A DNA stretch of 64,000 bases from Streptomyces sp. ISL-100 (GCF_018614615.1 NZ_JAGGOK010000038.1:1-64000); one strand, 5' to 3'; positions 49,225 through 57,360 are shown, counted from the stretch's first letter. Made by a program: numbers and translations. Notes: generated by a model not told the origin, from the sequence alone.

Positions 49225-49548
49225 CCTCCCAAATGACTCCCCGGGCGCCATCGTGCGGTCGGGGTGCGCGAAGAGCGTAAGCTGAAACTGAAGTTTGTCG
49301 TGACTGCCGCGGTACCGGATACGGACCGCGATCAATCTCAGACTCTTGCTCCAGACTCAGCATTCGCCGCCGATCGCCGTTTCCAACCGGGCCCAGGCCC
49401 ATGCACGTCGAGATGCCGGTTCAATTCCGGCCCGCGGAGCTCGATCTGCGGTGGTCTAAAGGCATGACGCGGCGACATAACGACTGACCTGGTCCCATTA
49501 CTGGACGGCGTGCCACATGGGCGGCATTGAACAGGGCTCGGGGGCCGG
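49225..49548. other. Gene-free stretch containing a tRNA T-arm-like sequence
   Basis: About 320 bases without a supported gene. At 49415-49431 lies GCCGG-TTCAATT-CCGGC, which has every invariant T-arm base (G53, T54, T55, C56, A58, C61). The following seven bases CCGCGGA could be an acceptor 3' strand, but no complementary 5' strand, D-arm or anticodon arm is found upstream. It may be a tRNA 3' remnant, an old integration site, or chance. Confidence 0.4.
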
Positions 49549-50229
49549 CTACGCCCCCGGGCCCGCTTCCATTTGCCTTTCCCTTTCCCTCTGCGTTCCG
49601 AACGACATTCCGCGGCCCGCGAAGAAGCGTTCGAAGGTCGTGAGGGGGAGGTTCGCTGCCCGCGTGGCCGCCGTCGTGCCGGACGGGTTGTGGAAGTGGA
49701 TGCCCTTGCCGTCGGGCGTACGGGCCGTGATCAGGGCCAAGTGGCCGCCTTTGCCCGGAGCCTCGCGGTCCGGGTTGCGGATCTCGTAGTGGACCGATGC
49801 CATGACGGTCCGACCCCCGTCCAGGAGTTCGAGGATTTCGAACGTGGTGAGGTGGCGGTGGACCGTGGTGGGGAGAGCGTGTGCCTCTTCGGCGTACGTC
49901 GCCAGCGGGGCGTAGATCAGGCCGCGGATCGTTCCCTGCGGGTTTTGTGCGTCCTGCGTGTACGCCCCGTACTTCAGCGCCCCGTCGCGGAGCGCGAAAA
50001 GGGAGGGGGCGCCGGGGCCGAGAGCCATGCGCAGGCATGTCATGCCGCACAGGTGGCCGCACCACTGGGCGTACTCCTCCACCGTCGCCGCGCCCGAGGA
50101 CTCCCACGCCGGATCTGTTGCCGGATCCCGGCCGCCGTACACGATCTGTTCGATCAGGTCCGGGGACGCGAACTGGGTGTGGATGGGGACGTGGCACGTG
50201 GAGCAGCTGGCTGGAGAAGGGCTGGTCAC
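49549..50229 (-). CDS. C39-like (papain-fold) cysteine peptidase
   Basis: A 226-residue protein with a papain-like core. QWCGHLCGMTCLRMAL gives the oxyanion Gln six residues before a Cys-Gly, as in the C39 family; the His lies in GGHLALITAR, and the Asn/Asp position is in IHFHNPSG. It lacks a signal peptide, starts with a Cys-rich SPASCSTCHVP, and ends in a charged tail. It may process a peptide or protein; no peptide substrate or exporter is adjacent. GTG 50229 has GGAGTGG upstream. It is divergent from the cupin gene, with 224 bases between. Confidence 0.72.
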   Translation of the reverse strand: MTSPSPASCSTCHVPIHTQFASPDLIEQIVYGGRDPATDPAWESSGAATVEEYAQWCGHLCGMTCLRMALGPGAPSLFALRDGALKYGAYTQDAQNPQGTIRGLIYAPLATYAEEAHALPTTVHRHLTTFEILELLDGGRTVMASVHYEIRNPDREAPGKGGHLALITARTPDGKGIHFHNPSGTTAATRAANLPLTTFERFFAGRGMSFGTQRERERQMEAGPGA

Positions 50230-50453
50230 TGGCGGTATCCACTCCGGAAGCGGCCGATACGGCCGATCGCCGCATCCAGATCATCAGCGTACGGGAGGGG
50301 GTTTGAAACCCGTTCTCGATCTCCCGGGCAACCGTCGTGCGCAACCCCTGGGGCGCGGAGTTGATCTCGGATACGGTGAGGCGATTTCGGCGATTGAGGC
50401 GGCGGGGACTCCGATCGAATCCCCGGTCAGCGCCCGGGAGTTGGAGGGTTCCG

Positions 50454-50990
50454 ATGGGGTTCACGGGGTTCACAGGATTCACGGGGTTCACAGGGTTCAT
50501 GGGCTTGTTGGGTTTCGTGCGGAACGGCAACCAAGGGTGGGGGCGCAAGGGAATGGTCCTCGGCGGGTGCGTGGCGGCGCTCGGCATGGTGCCGTCCGCC
50601 GCGCTCGCGACGCCCGGCAGCGGAGTGACCGGCACGGTGCTCGCGACCGGAACCTCCGCCGGGACCATGAAGGTGAAGGCCAAGGGCGTCACTGATGTGG
50701 TCGTACGCACTATCACCATCGCCCCGGGCGGATCGACCGGCTGGCACCACCACCCCGGCCAGCTCATAGCCGTCGTACAGAAGGGAACCCTGTCCCGGAC
50801 GCTCGACGACTGCTCCGTCGAGACGACGACCGCGGGCCAGTCCTTCATCGAGCCCTCCGGAGCGAAGCACCGGCACATAGGGCGCAACCTCGGGAGTGAG
50901 CCGGTCGTCCTGTACGTGACCTACATGCTGCCCGCCGGCAGCCCGCTCTCCATCGACGCCGACGCGCCCGCGTGCGCGGCGGGGGAGTAG
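50454..50990 (+). CDS. Secreted cupin-domain protein with GFT-repeat N-terminus
   Basis: A 178-residue protein. The N-terminus is a run of GFT tripeptides (MGFTGFTGFTGFTGF), then a signal-like segment (GMVLGGCVAALGMVPSAALA). The cupin domain follows: VVRTITIAPGGSTGWHHHPG with metal-binding histidines, VVQKGTLSRTL, and AGQSFIEPSGAKHRH. It is probably exported; the ligand is unknown. ATG 50454 has GGAGG upstream. An ATG at the start of MVLGGC would give a shorter, normal signal peptide. In-frame stops follow in a TAGGAA repeat. Confidence 0.78.
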   Translation: MGFTGFTGFTGFTGFMGLLGFVRNGNQGWGRKGMVLGGCVAALGMVPSAALATPGSGVTGTVLATGTSAGTMKVKAKGVTDVVVRTITIAPGGSTGWHHHPGQLIAVVQKGTLSRTLDDCSVETTTAGQSFIEPSGAKHRHIGRNLGSEPVVLYVTYMLPAGSPLSIDADAPACAAGE

Positions 50991-51307
50991 GAATAGGAAT
51001 AGGAATAGGAAAGGGAGTACGAGGCCAAGTTGGCGGCGGTTGCGTCGTGGGGTGGCGGGCCGCCGCCGGTCGCCCTGTGCAGCGCCGCCGCCAGCGCGGT
51101 CCGCAGGCCGCCGTCCGACGGCGGCGCGGCGGCCACATCGCCGTCCAGGCACGGCCGGAAGGCGCGGACGTCCTCCAGCGCGAGGCCGGCTTCGAGGAGG
51201 TGGCGGATGTTGCGGACACGTACGACCGTCAGCTCCTCGTCGTACTCGCGGTAGCCGTTCGCGGCCCGGCGGGAGGAGATCAGGCCCTCCCGCTGGCCTC
51301 GCCGACC
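50921..51307 (-). pseudogene. MerR-family regulator remnant, N-terminus missing
   Basis: The minus strand reads QREGLISSRRAANGYREYDE then ELTVVRVRNIRHLLEAGLAL, the second half of a MerR helix-turn-helix domain. The first 20 or so residues (the recognition-helix start) are absent: an in-frame stop sits at 51310-51308, and no start codon precedes the domain. The tail runs into a SYSYSYS stretch encoded by the TAGGAA repeat and overlaps the end of the cupin gene on the other strand. Confidence 0.7.
50988..51011. repeat. Hexanucleotide repeat (TAGGAA)4
   Basis: Four perfect TAGGAA units begin at the cupin stop codon. On the plus strand they give repeated in-frame TAG stops; on the minus strand they encode alternating Ser-Tyr in the MerR remnant. 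Confidence 0.85.
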
Positions 51308-51337
51308 TCATTGAGCACACTTCGGCGACCAGTCGTA

Positions 51338-52099
51338 TCACGCCACCACCGCGCCACCATCCACCGGCAGCACGACCCCCGTCACGAACGACGCGCCCGG
51401 CGACGCCAGTTGCGTGATCGCCCACGCCACCTCCTCCGGGCGGCCGATCCGCCCGAGCGGCGTGTGCGCCACCTGCCATTCCCGTACGGCGGCCTGCCGC
51501 GCAGGGGCCAGGCCCTGGTGTTCGCCGATCGGGGTGTCGACCGCTCCCGGCGCCACCGCTACGACGCGGATGCCGCGCGGTGCCAGCTCCACCCCCAGCT
51601 GCGGATGAGGAGTTCAAGTGCGGCCTTCGACGCGGCGTACAGGGAGTTGCCGGGCCAGGCACGCTGGCCGACCGATGTACTGACGTTTACGATCGCGCCG
51701 CCGCCCGTCGAAGCCTCCAGCGCGGGCAGCGCAGCTGAGCCAGCAGCGCGGGGGCGACGAGGTTCGTCGCGAGCTGTGCCTGCGCGCTCTCGCGCGAGAG
51801 CGCGCCGAGCGGTCCGGCGCTCACGATGCCGGCGTTGTTGACGAGTACGTCGAGCCGCCCGCACTCCTCGACGGCCTACGCACGATCTCCTCGGCGGCGC
51901 CGTCGGCCGTGATGTCCGCCACCAGCGGGCGGATCCGCGGGTGTGCCTCCGCGGTCTCGGCGAGCGGCGCCGGCCTGCGGCCCATCGCGACGACGTGGGC
52001 ACCTGCGGAGGCGAACATCCGGGCCGTGGCGAGGCCGATGCCCGTACCGGCGCCGGTGGCGGCGTACTGCTGGTTGCTCTGCTGCTTCGAGGCGTTCAG
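51338..52099 (-). pseudogene. Short-chain dehydrogenase/reductase, disrupted by three frameshifts
   Basis: An SDR of about 250 residues is split over three frames. ATGAGTGIGLATARMFASAG (cofactor motif TGxxxGIG, near 52065-52010) is followed after a shift by CGRLDVLVNNAGIVSAGPLG (NNAG). A further shift leads to GGAIVNVSTSVGQRAWPGNS then LYAASKAALELLI (catalytic Ser and YxxxK), and the last to LAPRGIRVVAVAPGAVDTPI and GRIGRPEEVAWAITQLASPG, ending at 51338. The full active-site set was once present, but the gene cannot be translated. It ends 30 bases before the MerR remnant, so both belong to one decaying operon. Confidence 0.85.
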
Positions 52100-52122
52100 G
52101 CGGACCGTTGAGCGGGTGCGGC

Positions 52123-52348
52123 TAGGGTCGGTCCCATGACTTCGGATCTCTGGGACGCGCTGCCCGCCGCCGTACGCGACAAAGTGGACGAACTCGTCGT
52201 CCAGGGGCGGTCGGTCCAGGCCGTCTTCGCCATCCGTTCCTCAGGCGTCACGCCAAGGCCCGGGCTGCGTGCCTGTCAGGACCTGATCGCCGAGCGCGGT
52301 GTCGCGCTCGCCGACCGGATCGAGCCTCCGCCGCCGCACGATGTCTAG
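52123..52348 (+). CDS. Small conserved hypothetical protein (CDS 52136-52348, 70 aa) with leaderless -10 box
   Basis: The coding part starts at ATG 52136 and gives 70 residues: MTSDLWDALPAAVRDKVDEL, then VVQGRSVQAVFAIRSSG and PRPGLRACQDLIAERG. It resembles short ribosomal-L7/L12-C-terminal-like or helix-rich proteins found singly in streptomycetes; its function is unknown. TAGGGT at 52123-52128 ends 7 bases before the ATG, and no ribosome-binding site is present, suggesting a leaderless message. Confidence 0.7.
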
Positions 52349-52469
52349 ACGCTCGCCGAACGCTCTTCCGGTGCCGTTCCGCTTCGACGAGTCGGACGGA
52401 CCCGACGTGCTCGTCCCGCGCTCCCTGCATGACGTGGCCCCTGCATGATGTTCCCCGCATGATGTGGGG

Positions 52470-53114
52470 GTGCAGTTCGAAGCGATCACCTGGGAACGGC
52501 TCACCGACGCCCTCGCCGACCATCTCGGCGGCCTGACTCCGGCCGATGGCGGGCCGTGGCTCAAGGCCGCCGTCGACGGTGCGCCCGCCGCCCGTACCCG
52601 CGAGGTCGCCGGGCGCCTCGCCGATGCGTTGCGACTGCGCGGCCGTACGGTCGTGGCCGTCGGTACGGAGGGGTTTCTGCGGCCGGCGTCGCTGCGGTAC
52701 GAGTTCGGCAAGGAGGACCCCGACTCGTACTACGACGGCTGGTTCGACATCCGCGCCCTGTGGCGCGAGGTCTTCGGGCCACTGGAGCCCGGCGGCTCCG
52801 GGCGCGTTCTGCCCGACCTGTGGAACCCGGCCACCGACCGGGCGACGCGCAGTCCGTACGTACGGCTTCCTGCGGGTGGTGTGCTGCTGGTGCACGGGCC
52901 GATGCTCCTGCGGCACTGGTTTCCGTTCGACCTGACGGTGCATGTGCGGCTGTCCGCAGGGGCGTTGGAGCGCGGAACGGACGCCGGGGCGAAGTGGACG
53001 CTGCCTGCCTTTGCCCGGTACGAGCGGGAGGCGCGGCCGGGGGAGGCCGCGGATGTGCTCGTACGGGCCGATGATCCGCGCCATCCGGCGTGGACGGGGC
53101 TCCGGGGGCAGTGA
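52470..53114 (+). CDS. Uridine kinase-like protein with degenerate P-loop
   Basis: A 214-residue protein similar to actinobacterial uridine kinase-like proteins: SLRYEFGKEDPDSYYDGWFD, LWREVFGPLEPGGSGRVLPD, GGVLLVHGPMLLRHWFPFDL and the C-terminal YEREARPGEAADVLVRADDP. The position of the Walker A motif reads VDGAPAARTRE and lacks the GK[ST] lysine, so ATP binding is doubtful. GTG 52470 (VQFEAITWERL) is chosen; GTG 52464 adds two residues. Short GCATGATGT repeats lie just upstream. Confidence 0.78.
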   Translation: MQFEAITWERLTDALADHLGGLTPADGGPWLKAAVDGAPAARTREVAGRLADALRLRGRTVVAVGTEGFLRPASLRYEFGKEDPDSYYDGWFDIRALWREVFGPLEPGGSGRVLPDLWNPATDRATRSPYVRLPAGGVLLVHGPMLLRHWFPFDLTVHVRLSAGALERGTDAGAKWTLPAFARYEREARPGEAADVLVRADDPRHPAWTGLRGQ

Positions 53115-53183
53115 CGGCAGGGCGTTTCGGTAAGGGGCGGGCAGGGCAAGGGCGCGCCTTCACCACCGTAACCCCAGCGACCG

Positions 53184-54146
53184 TCACCCCAGAGGTGGTC
53201 GCCCGCCCACCAGCGCGACGGCCCGCGCCCCGGCGCCGCACCCCTCCACCGCAGCCCGCGCGGCATCCGCACCGGCAAGGCGTGCCGCGAGGAACGCTCC
53301 CGCGAAGGCGTCGCCCGCGCCCGTCGAGTCCACCGCCTTCGCCGGGGCGGCAGGAACGCGGTCCTGCACGCTGCCGGCCGCGGCGACCAGCGCTCCCCCG
53401 GCGCCCAGGGTGGCGGCGACCAGCGGAAAGTGGCGGCTCAACTTGGCCGCGGCGTCCGCAGTTTCCGGCAACCCGGTGAGCAGCCGGGCCTCGTCCGCGT
53501 TGGGCAGCAGCACATCCGCCCCCGCCACGGCCTCCAGGAAACGGTCCACGCCCAGCTCGGCGATGAAGCCCGCCGACGCCGGATCCACGCTCACCGTCAC
53601 CCCCCGCTCCTGGGCCGCTCGCAGCGCCAAGCGGGCCGTCTCGCGGCTCGTATCGGCGAAGAAGAGGTAGCCGGAGAGATGGAGATGGGCGACGCCGTTC
53701 AGGAGGGACGCGGACCAGTCGGCGGGACAGAGGCGCAGGGCGGCGCCGCTGTCGGTGAGGAACGTACGCTCGGCGGCCGCGTCGACGAGGGAGATCACGG
53801 TGGCGGTTGCCGCCTCCCCGTCGAGCACCACCTGCGGACGCACACCCGCACTCCGCAGCCGCTCCTCGTGCCACGCACCCGCGTCCGTACCGACCCGCGC
53901 CAGAAGCCGAACGTCTGCCAGCCCCGAGTACGCCGCCCAGCAGGCCACGTTGGCCCCCGCCCCGCCCGGCAGCGTCCTGATCTGCGCCGCGGTGTCTGTC
54001 GCCGGTGCCAGCGGTGTGCGATGGCGGGCCACGACGTCGGTGACCACATCGCCGACCACCAGCAACGCACCGCCCATGCCGCCCGAGCCGTCGGTCTCAT
54101 CCTCACCAGCGCCCCCTGCCTCACCCCTTCGCGGGTCCTCGCTCAT
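53184..54146 (-). CDS. PfkB-family carbohydrate kinase, probable pseudouridine kinase (PsuK-like)
   Basis: A 320-residue ribokinase-fold kinase: LLVVGDVVTDVVARH, LPGGAGANVACWAAYSGL (substrate loop), DPASAGFIAELG, LLPNADEARLLTGL and the ATP/anion-hole motif AVDSTGAGDAFAGAFLAARL with the catalytic Asp. Its ATG overlaps the psuG stop by four bases. Next to PsuG, a PfkB kinase is expected to phosphorylate pseudouridine so that PsuG can split it. PfkB specificity cannot be read from the motifs, so the substrate is from context. Confidence 0.85.
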   Translation of the reverse strand: MSEDPRRGEAGGAGEDETDGSGGMGGALLVVGDVVTDVVARHRTPLAPATDTAAQIRTLPGGAGANVACWAAYSGLADVRLLARVGTDAGAWHEERLRSAGVRPQVVLDGEAATATVISLVDAAAERTFLTDSGAALRLCPADWSASLLNGVAHLHLSGYLFFADTSRETARLALRAAQERGVTVSVDPASAGFIAELGVDRFLEAVAGADVLLPNADEARLLTGLPETADAAAKLSRHFPLVAATLGAGGALVAAAGSVQDRVPAAPAKAVDSTGAGDAFAGAFLAARLAGADAARAAVEGCGAGARAVALVGGRPPLG

Positions 54147-55060
54147 GCCTGCGCCCACGCGGTCGCGATCCGCGCGGCCAGTCGTACGTTGCCGCGCACC
54201 GCCGCCAAGTTGGCCTCCAGTGAAGCGCCTTGCGTGCCCCGCGCCAGGTAGTCCAGCAGGAACGGCGTGACGCCCTGGCCCGAGATCCCGCGCGTCCTGC
54301 ACTCCTCCAGGGCCTCGGCCAGCACCCGGTCGTGCAGCGCCGGGTCGAGCTGCTCGGCCTCGGGTACGGGATTGGCGACAAGCAGCGCCGCTTCCGGGCC
54401 GCCGAGCACGTCCTGGGCGCGCATCACCGCCGCCACCTCAGAGGGCGTGCGCACCGTCCAGTCGACCGGCTCGCCCGAACTGCTCAGGTAGAACCCGGGA
54501 AAGTGCGCCGTGCCGTACCCGAGGACCCCGACCCCGAGCGTCTCCAGCCGCTGCAACGTCGCCGGAACGTCGAGGATCGACTTGACCCCCGCGCACACCA
54601 CCGTGATCCGCGTCCGCGCCAGCAGCCCCAAGTCCGCCGACTCGTCCTGCGTCTCGGTCCACTCGCGGTGTACGCCGCCGAGCCCACCGGTGGCGAAGAC
54701 GCGCAGGCCGGCCCGGGCGGCCAGTAACGCCGTCGCCGACACGGTTGTTGCCCCGCTCGCGCCCGCCGCCAGGGCCGGCGCGAGATCGCGATGACCCAGC
54801 TTGCGCACCGAGTCGTCGTTCGCGACCCGCTCCAACTGTGCCTTGTCCAGGCCGACATGCGCCCTGCCGTCGAGGACGGCGATGGTGGCGGGAACGGCTC
54901 CGACGGTACGTACCACCTCCTCCAGCTCCTCCGCGACCCGCAGATTGCGCGGGCGCGGCAGACCGTGCGCGATGATCGTCGACTCGAGGGCTACGACGGG
55001 ACGGCGCCGCTCCAGCGCCTCCCGCACCTCCCCGGACATCAGCAGTGCGGTGTCAGGCAT
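54143..55060 (-). CDS. psuG: Pseudouridine-5'-phosphate glycosidase
   Basis: PsuG, 305 residues, reversibly cleaves the C-C bond of pseudouridine 5'-phosphate to uracil and ribose 5-phosphate, an RNA-salvage step. Family landmarks are RPVVALESTIIAHGLPRPRN, AVLDGRAHVGL, VRKLGHRDLAPALAAGASGA, ATGGLGGVHRE, VCAGVKSILDVPATLQRLET and GISGQGVTPFLLDYLARGTQ. ATG 55060 gives a full-length protein. The longer open frame is a shadow of the divergent VOC gene. It is coupled to the kinase downstream. Confidence 0.93.
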   Translation of the reverse strand: MPDTALLMSGEVREALERRRPVVALESTIIAHGLPRPRNLRVAEELEEVVRTVGAVPATIAVLDGRAHVGLDKAQLERVANDDSVRKLGHRDLAPALAAGASGATTVSATALLAARAGLRVFATGGLGGVHREWTETQDESADLGLLARTRITVVCAGVKSILDVPATLQRLETLGVGVLGYGTAHFPGFYLSSSGEPVDWTVRTPSEVAAVMRAQDVLGGPEAALLVANPVPEAEQLDPALHDRVLAEALEECRTRGISGQGVTPFLLDYLARGTQGASLEANLAAVRGNVRLAARIATAWAQA

Positions 55061-55147
55061 GCCCCATTCCTGGCGCGTCGGCCGGGTCCTCAAACGTCGC
55101 GCGGCGCGCCCTTGCGCCCGGCGACGATCGCACCGCAGCCTGGGCGG

Positions 55148-55573
55148 ATGACAGAAACACATCTCGATCACGTCGTCCTGTGGGTGAGCGACCCGCTGGC
55201 CTCGGTGGAGTTCTACGAGAAGACCGTCGGTCTGAGCGGCGTACGTGCCGCCGAGTTCGCGGAGGGCAAAGCGGCCTTCCCCTCCGTGCGTGTCGCCGCC
55301 GGATCGCTGCTCGACCTCGCCCCCCTCACGATGGCCGGGTCCATGAACGCCATCCCCGGCGCCGAGGGCACGGCCGGTCACCCGGTCAACCATGTCTGCC
55401 TCGCCATGGGCAAGCAGGCCTTCGAGGCCCTGCACGGCCGGCTGGAAGTAAGCGGCGTGGCCGTCTCGCCGTATTCGCACAACAGCTTCGGGGCCCGCGG
55501 CGCCGCTCCTCGGTCCTTCTACTTCCGCGATCCCGACGGGAACATCATCGAGGCCCGCCACTACGACGAGTGA
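55148..55573 (+). CDS. VOC (glyoxalase/dioxygenase-fold) protein
   Basis: A 141-residue single VOC domain: HLDHVVLWVSDPLASVEFYE with the first metal ligand, GHPVNHVCLAMGKQAFEALH and SFYFRDPDGNIIEARHYDE with the C-terminal acidic ligand. Members include glyoxalase I, antibiotic-resistance proteins and dioxygenases; the activity is unknown. ATG 55148, divergent from psuG. A damage-type promoter motif lies just past its 3' end, pointing back into it. Confidence 0.88.
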   Translation: MTETHLDHVVLWVSDPLASVEFYEKTVGLSGVRAAEFAEGKAAFPSVRVAAGSLLDLAPLTMAGSMNAIPGAEGTAGHPVNHVCLAMGKQAFEALHGRLEVSGVAVSPYSHNSFGARGAAPRSFYFRDPDGNIIEARHYDE

Positions 55574-55594
55574 TCTCCACGTGATCCAAGGTCC

Positions 55595-55617
55595 AAGGTA
55601 AAGGTCACCACTGACAA
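55595..55617 (-). promoter_or_regulatory. RecA-NDp/PafBC-type promoter motif pointing antisense into the VOC gene
   Basis: On the minus strand TTGTCAGTG (55617-55609), eight bases, TACCTT (55600-55595): a full consensus match. The transcript would run antisense through the VOC gene and reach psuG, whose start is about 530 bases further. No minus-strand gene begins close by. Confidence 0.45.
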
Positions 55618-55664
55618 CGCCCCTCGGTGAGGCTCACCGGAGGTCCCCGCTAAGGTGACGCGCC

Positions 55665-56027
55665 ATGACGACAATTGATCAAGTTCCTGCCTCTTTCGCC
55701 GTGCACATCCCGGACGCCGATCTTGAGCCGGAGCCGCTCGACCCGGACCAGATCGTGTCCGGAGAGCCGGTGGTGACGGGCAAGCTGCTGTGGAAGTCTC
55801 CCGACGGCAAGCAGCTGCGCGGGATCTGGCAGATCACGCCCGGCGTGGTCACCGACACCGAGGCCAACGAACTGTTCGTGGTGGTCAGTGGGCGCGCCAC
55901 GGTCGCGGTGGAGGGCGGCGACACCCTGGAGATCGGTCCCGGTGACGCGTGTGTGCTGCGCGAGGGGGACCGTACGACCTGGACCGTGCACGAGACGCTG
56001 CGGAAGGCGTACCACATCAGCCTTTAG
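55665..56027 (+). CDS. Cupin-domain protein (Cupin_3 type)
   Basis: A 120-residue single-domain cupin: LLWKSPDGKQLRGIWQITPG, VTDTEANELFVVVSGRATV, and IGPGDACVLREGDRTTWTVH. This is the (S)-ureidoglycine-aminohydrolase-like or ethanolamine-type cupin_3 group. No enzyme activity is assigned. ATG 55665 has AGGTGA six bases upstream, complementary to the 16S rRNA tail. Its 3' end overlaps the convergent MFS gene by 11 bases. Confidence 0.88.
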   Translation: MTTIDQVPASFAVHIPDADLEPEPLDPDQIVSGEPVVTGKLLWKSPDGKQLRGIWQITPGVVTDTEANELFVVVSGRATVAVEGGDTLEIGPGDACVLREGDRTTWTVHETLRKAYHISL

Positions 56028-57360
56028 CGGCCGGTTCAGCTGGTTCCGCAGGGTCTTCCGCTTCGGCCGGTTCCGGCGAGTCGCCAGGGCGGCTGCGGGT
56101 GGCCAGCAGGGCGAGCGCGGCCATCGGCAGCAGCAGGCAGGCGCCGATGGCATTGAGCCAGCCGTAGCCCGCCTGCGAGACGATCAGGCCGGCCGCCGCG
56201 CCGCCGATCCCCGCCGCCGAGTTCATGGTCAGGTCCGACAGTCCCTGGACCGCGGCGCGGGCGGGCTGCGGCACCGAGTCGGTGAGCAGGGCGGAGCCCG
56301 AGACCAGGCCCGCGGACCAGCCGAGGCCGAGCACGAAGAGGCCGGCGGCCGTCTGGGCGTGGCTGGGACCCGCCGTGCCGGCCAGCAGGGCGGCGAGGCA
56401 GAGCAGACCGGCCGCCAGGCCGATGACCGCGAGACGGCCGACCCGGTCGGACAGCCAGCCCATGACCGGTGAGAACGCGTACATGCCCGCGATGTGACCG
56501 CTGATGACAAGACCCACGAGTTCCAGATCGGCGCCGTGGTGGCCCAGGTCGACGGGGGTCATCACCATGATCGACACCATGACGGTGTGACTGACGGCCA
56601 CTGTTACGAGAGCGAGCCTGGCCCGCGACGACGCGGCCACCGCCGCGACTCCGGCGCGCAGCGAGCGGCTCTGCGCGGACTGCGATTCCGCCGGCGCCAT
56701 GGCCCGGGCGGTCAGGAGCGGATCGGGGCGCAGCAGTACGGCGACGATCAGACCCGTGACGAGAAAGATCCCGGCGGCCCACAGGAACGGGCCCGCCGTC
56801 TCGGGTATGGACGTGCCGGTGAAGGCGCGGCCCGCCGGTGCCGCGATGTTGGGGCCGAACACCGCGCCGATGGTCGTGGCCCAGACAACCGTCGAGATCG
56901 CCCGGGCGCGCCGGTCCGGCTCGGCCAGGTCGGCCGCGGCGAAACGCGCCTGGAGGTTGGCGGAGGACGCGGCGCCGAATCCGGCCATGCCGAGCAACAG
57001 CAGCGGGAAGTTGTCGATGACGGCGGCGAGCACTACGAGCGCCGCGCCCAGGGCGCCGATCAGGTAGGCGAGGACGAGTCCCGGGCGCCGGCCGCGCGAA
57101 GTCATCAGGGAGGCCAGCGGGATCGACAGCAGGGCCGTGCCCGCGACGGACGCGGTCGGTGCCAGTCCCGACAGGGCCTCGGTGCCGCTGACCTCGACCG
57201 CGAGGACGGGCGCGAGGGCGATACCGATGGGCACGCCGAGCCCGCCCAGGATCTGGCTCACGACGAGTACGACGGAGGTACGCCGCTGGAGGGCGCGCAG
57301 CGCGTCGGGCCCGGGTATCGCCGCTGTCGCGGTTGCCTTGCCGGCCTGTGTTGTAGTCAC
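56017..57360 (-). CDS. MFS transporter
   Basis: A 447-residue major-facilitator protein with 12 predicted helices. SVVLVVSQILGGLGVPIGIA opens helix 1; LMTSRGRRPGLVLAYLIGAL is the loop 2-3 signature (RGRRPGL), and GWLSDRVGRLAVIGLAAGLL the matching loop 8-9 signature. The C-terminus is acidic (PAEAEDPAEPAEP). Such proteins are usually proton-driven exporters of drugs or metabolites; the substrate is unknown. GTG 57360. Confidence 0.92.
   Translation of the reverse strand: MTTTQAGKATATAAIPGPDALRALQRRTSVVLVVSQILGGLGVPIGIALAPVLAVEVSGTEALSGLAPTASVAGTALLSIPLASLMTSRGRRPGLVLAYLIGALGAALVVLAAVIDNFPLLLLGMAGFGAASSANLQARFAAADLAEPDRRARAISTVVWATTIGAVFGPNIAAPAGRAFTGTSIPETAGPFLWAAGIFLVTGLIVAVLLRPDPLLTARAMAPAESQSAQSRSLRAGVAAVAASSRARLALVTVAVSHTVMVSIMVMTPVDLGHHGADLELVGLVISGHIAGMYAFSPVMGWLSDRVGRLAVIGLAAGLLCLAALLAGTAGPSHAQTAAGLFVLGLGWSAGLVSGSALLTDSVPQPARAAVQGLSDLTMNSAAGIGGAAAGLIVSQAGYGWLNAIGACLLLPMAALALLATRSRPGDSPEPAEAEDPAEPAEPAAKG

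Noticed and set aside
51559..52002. SDR frame as an intact 147-aa gene
   Set aside because: Its first half is Arg-rich nonsense; only the segment around GGAIVNVSTSVGQRAW is SDR, so it is one piece of a frameshifted gene.
53748..53770. CTGTCGGTG followed by TACGCT inside the PfkB gene
   Set aside because: The spacing is seven rather than eight bases and it lies within a coding region on the antisense strand, so it was not called a damage promoter.
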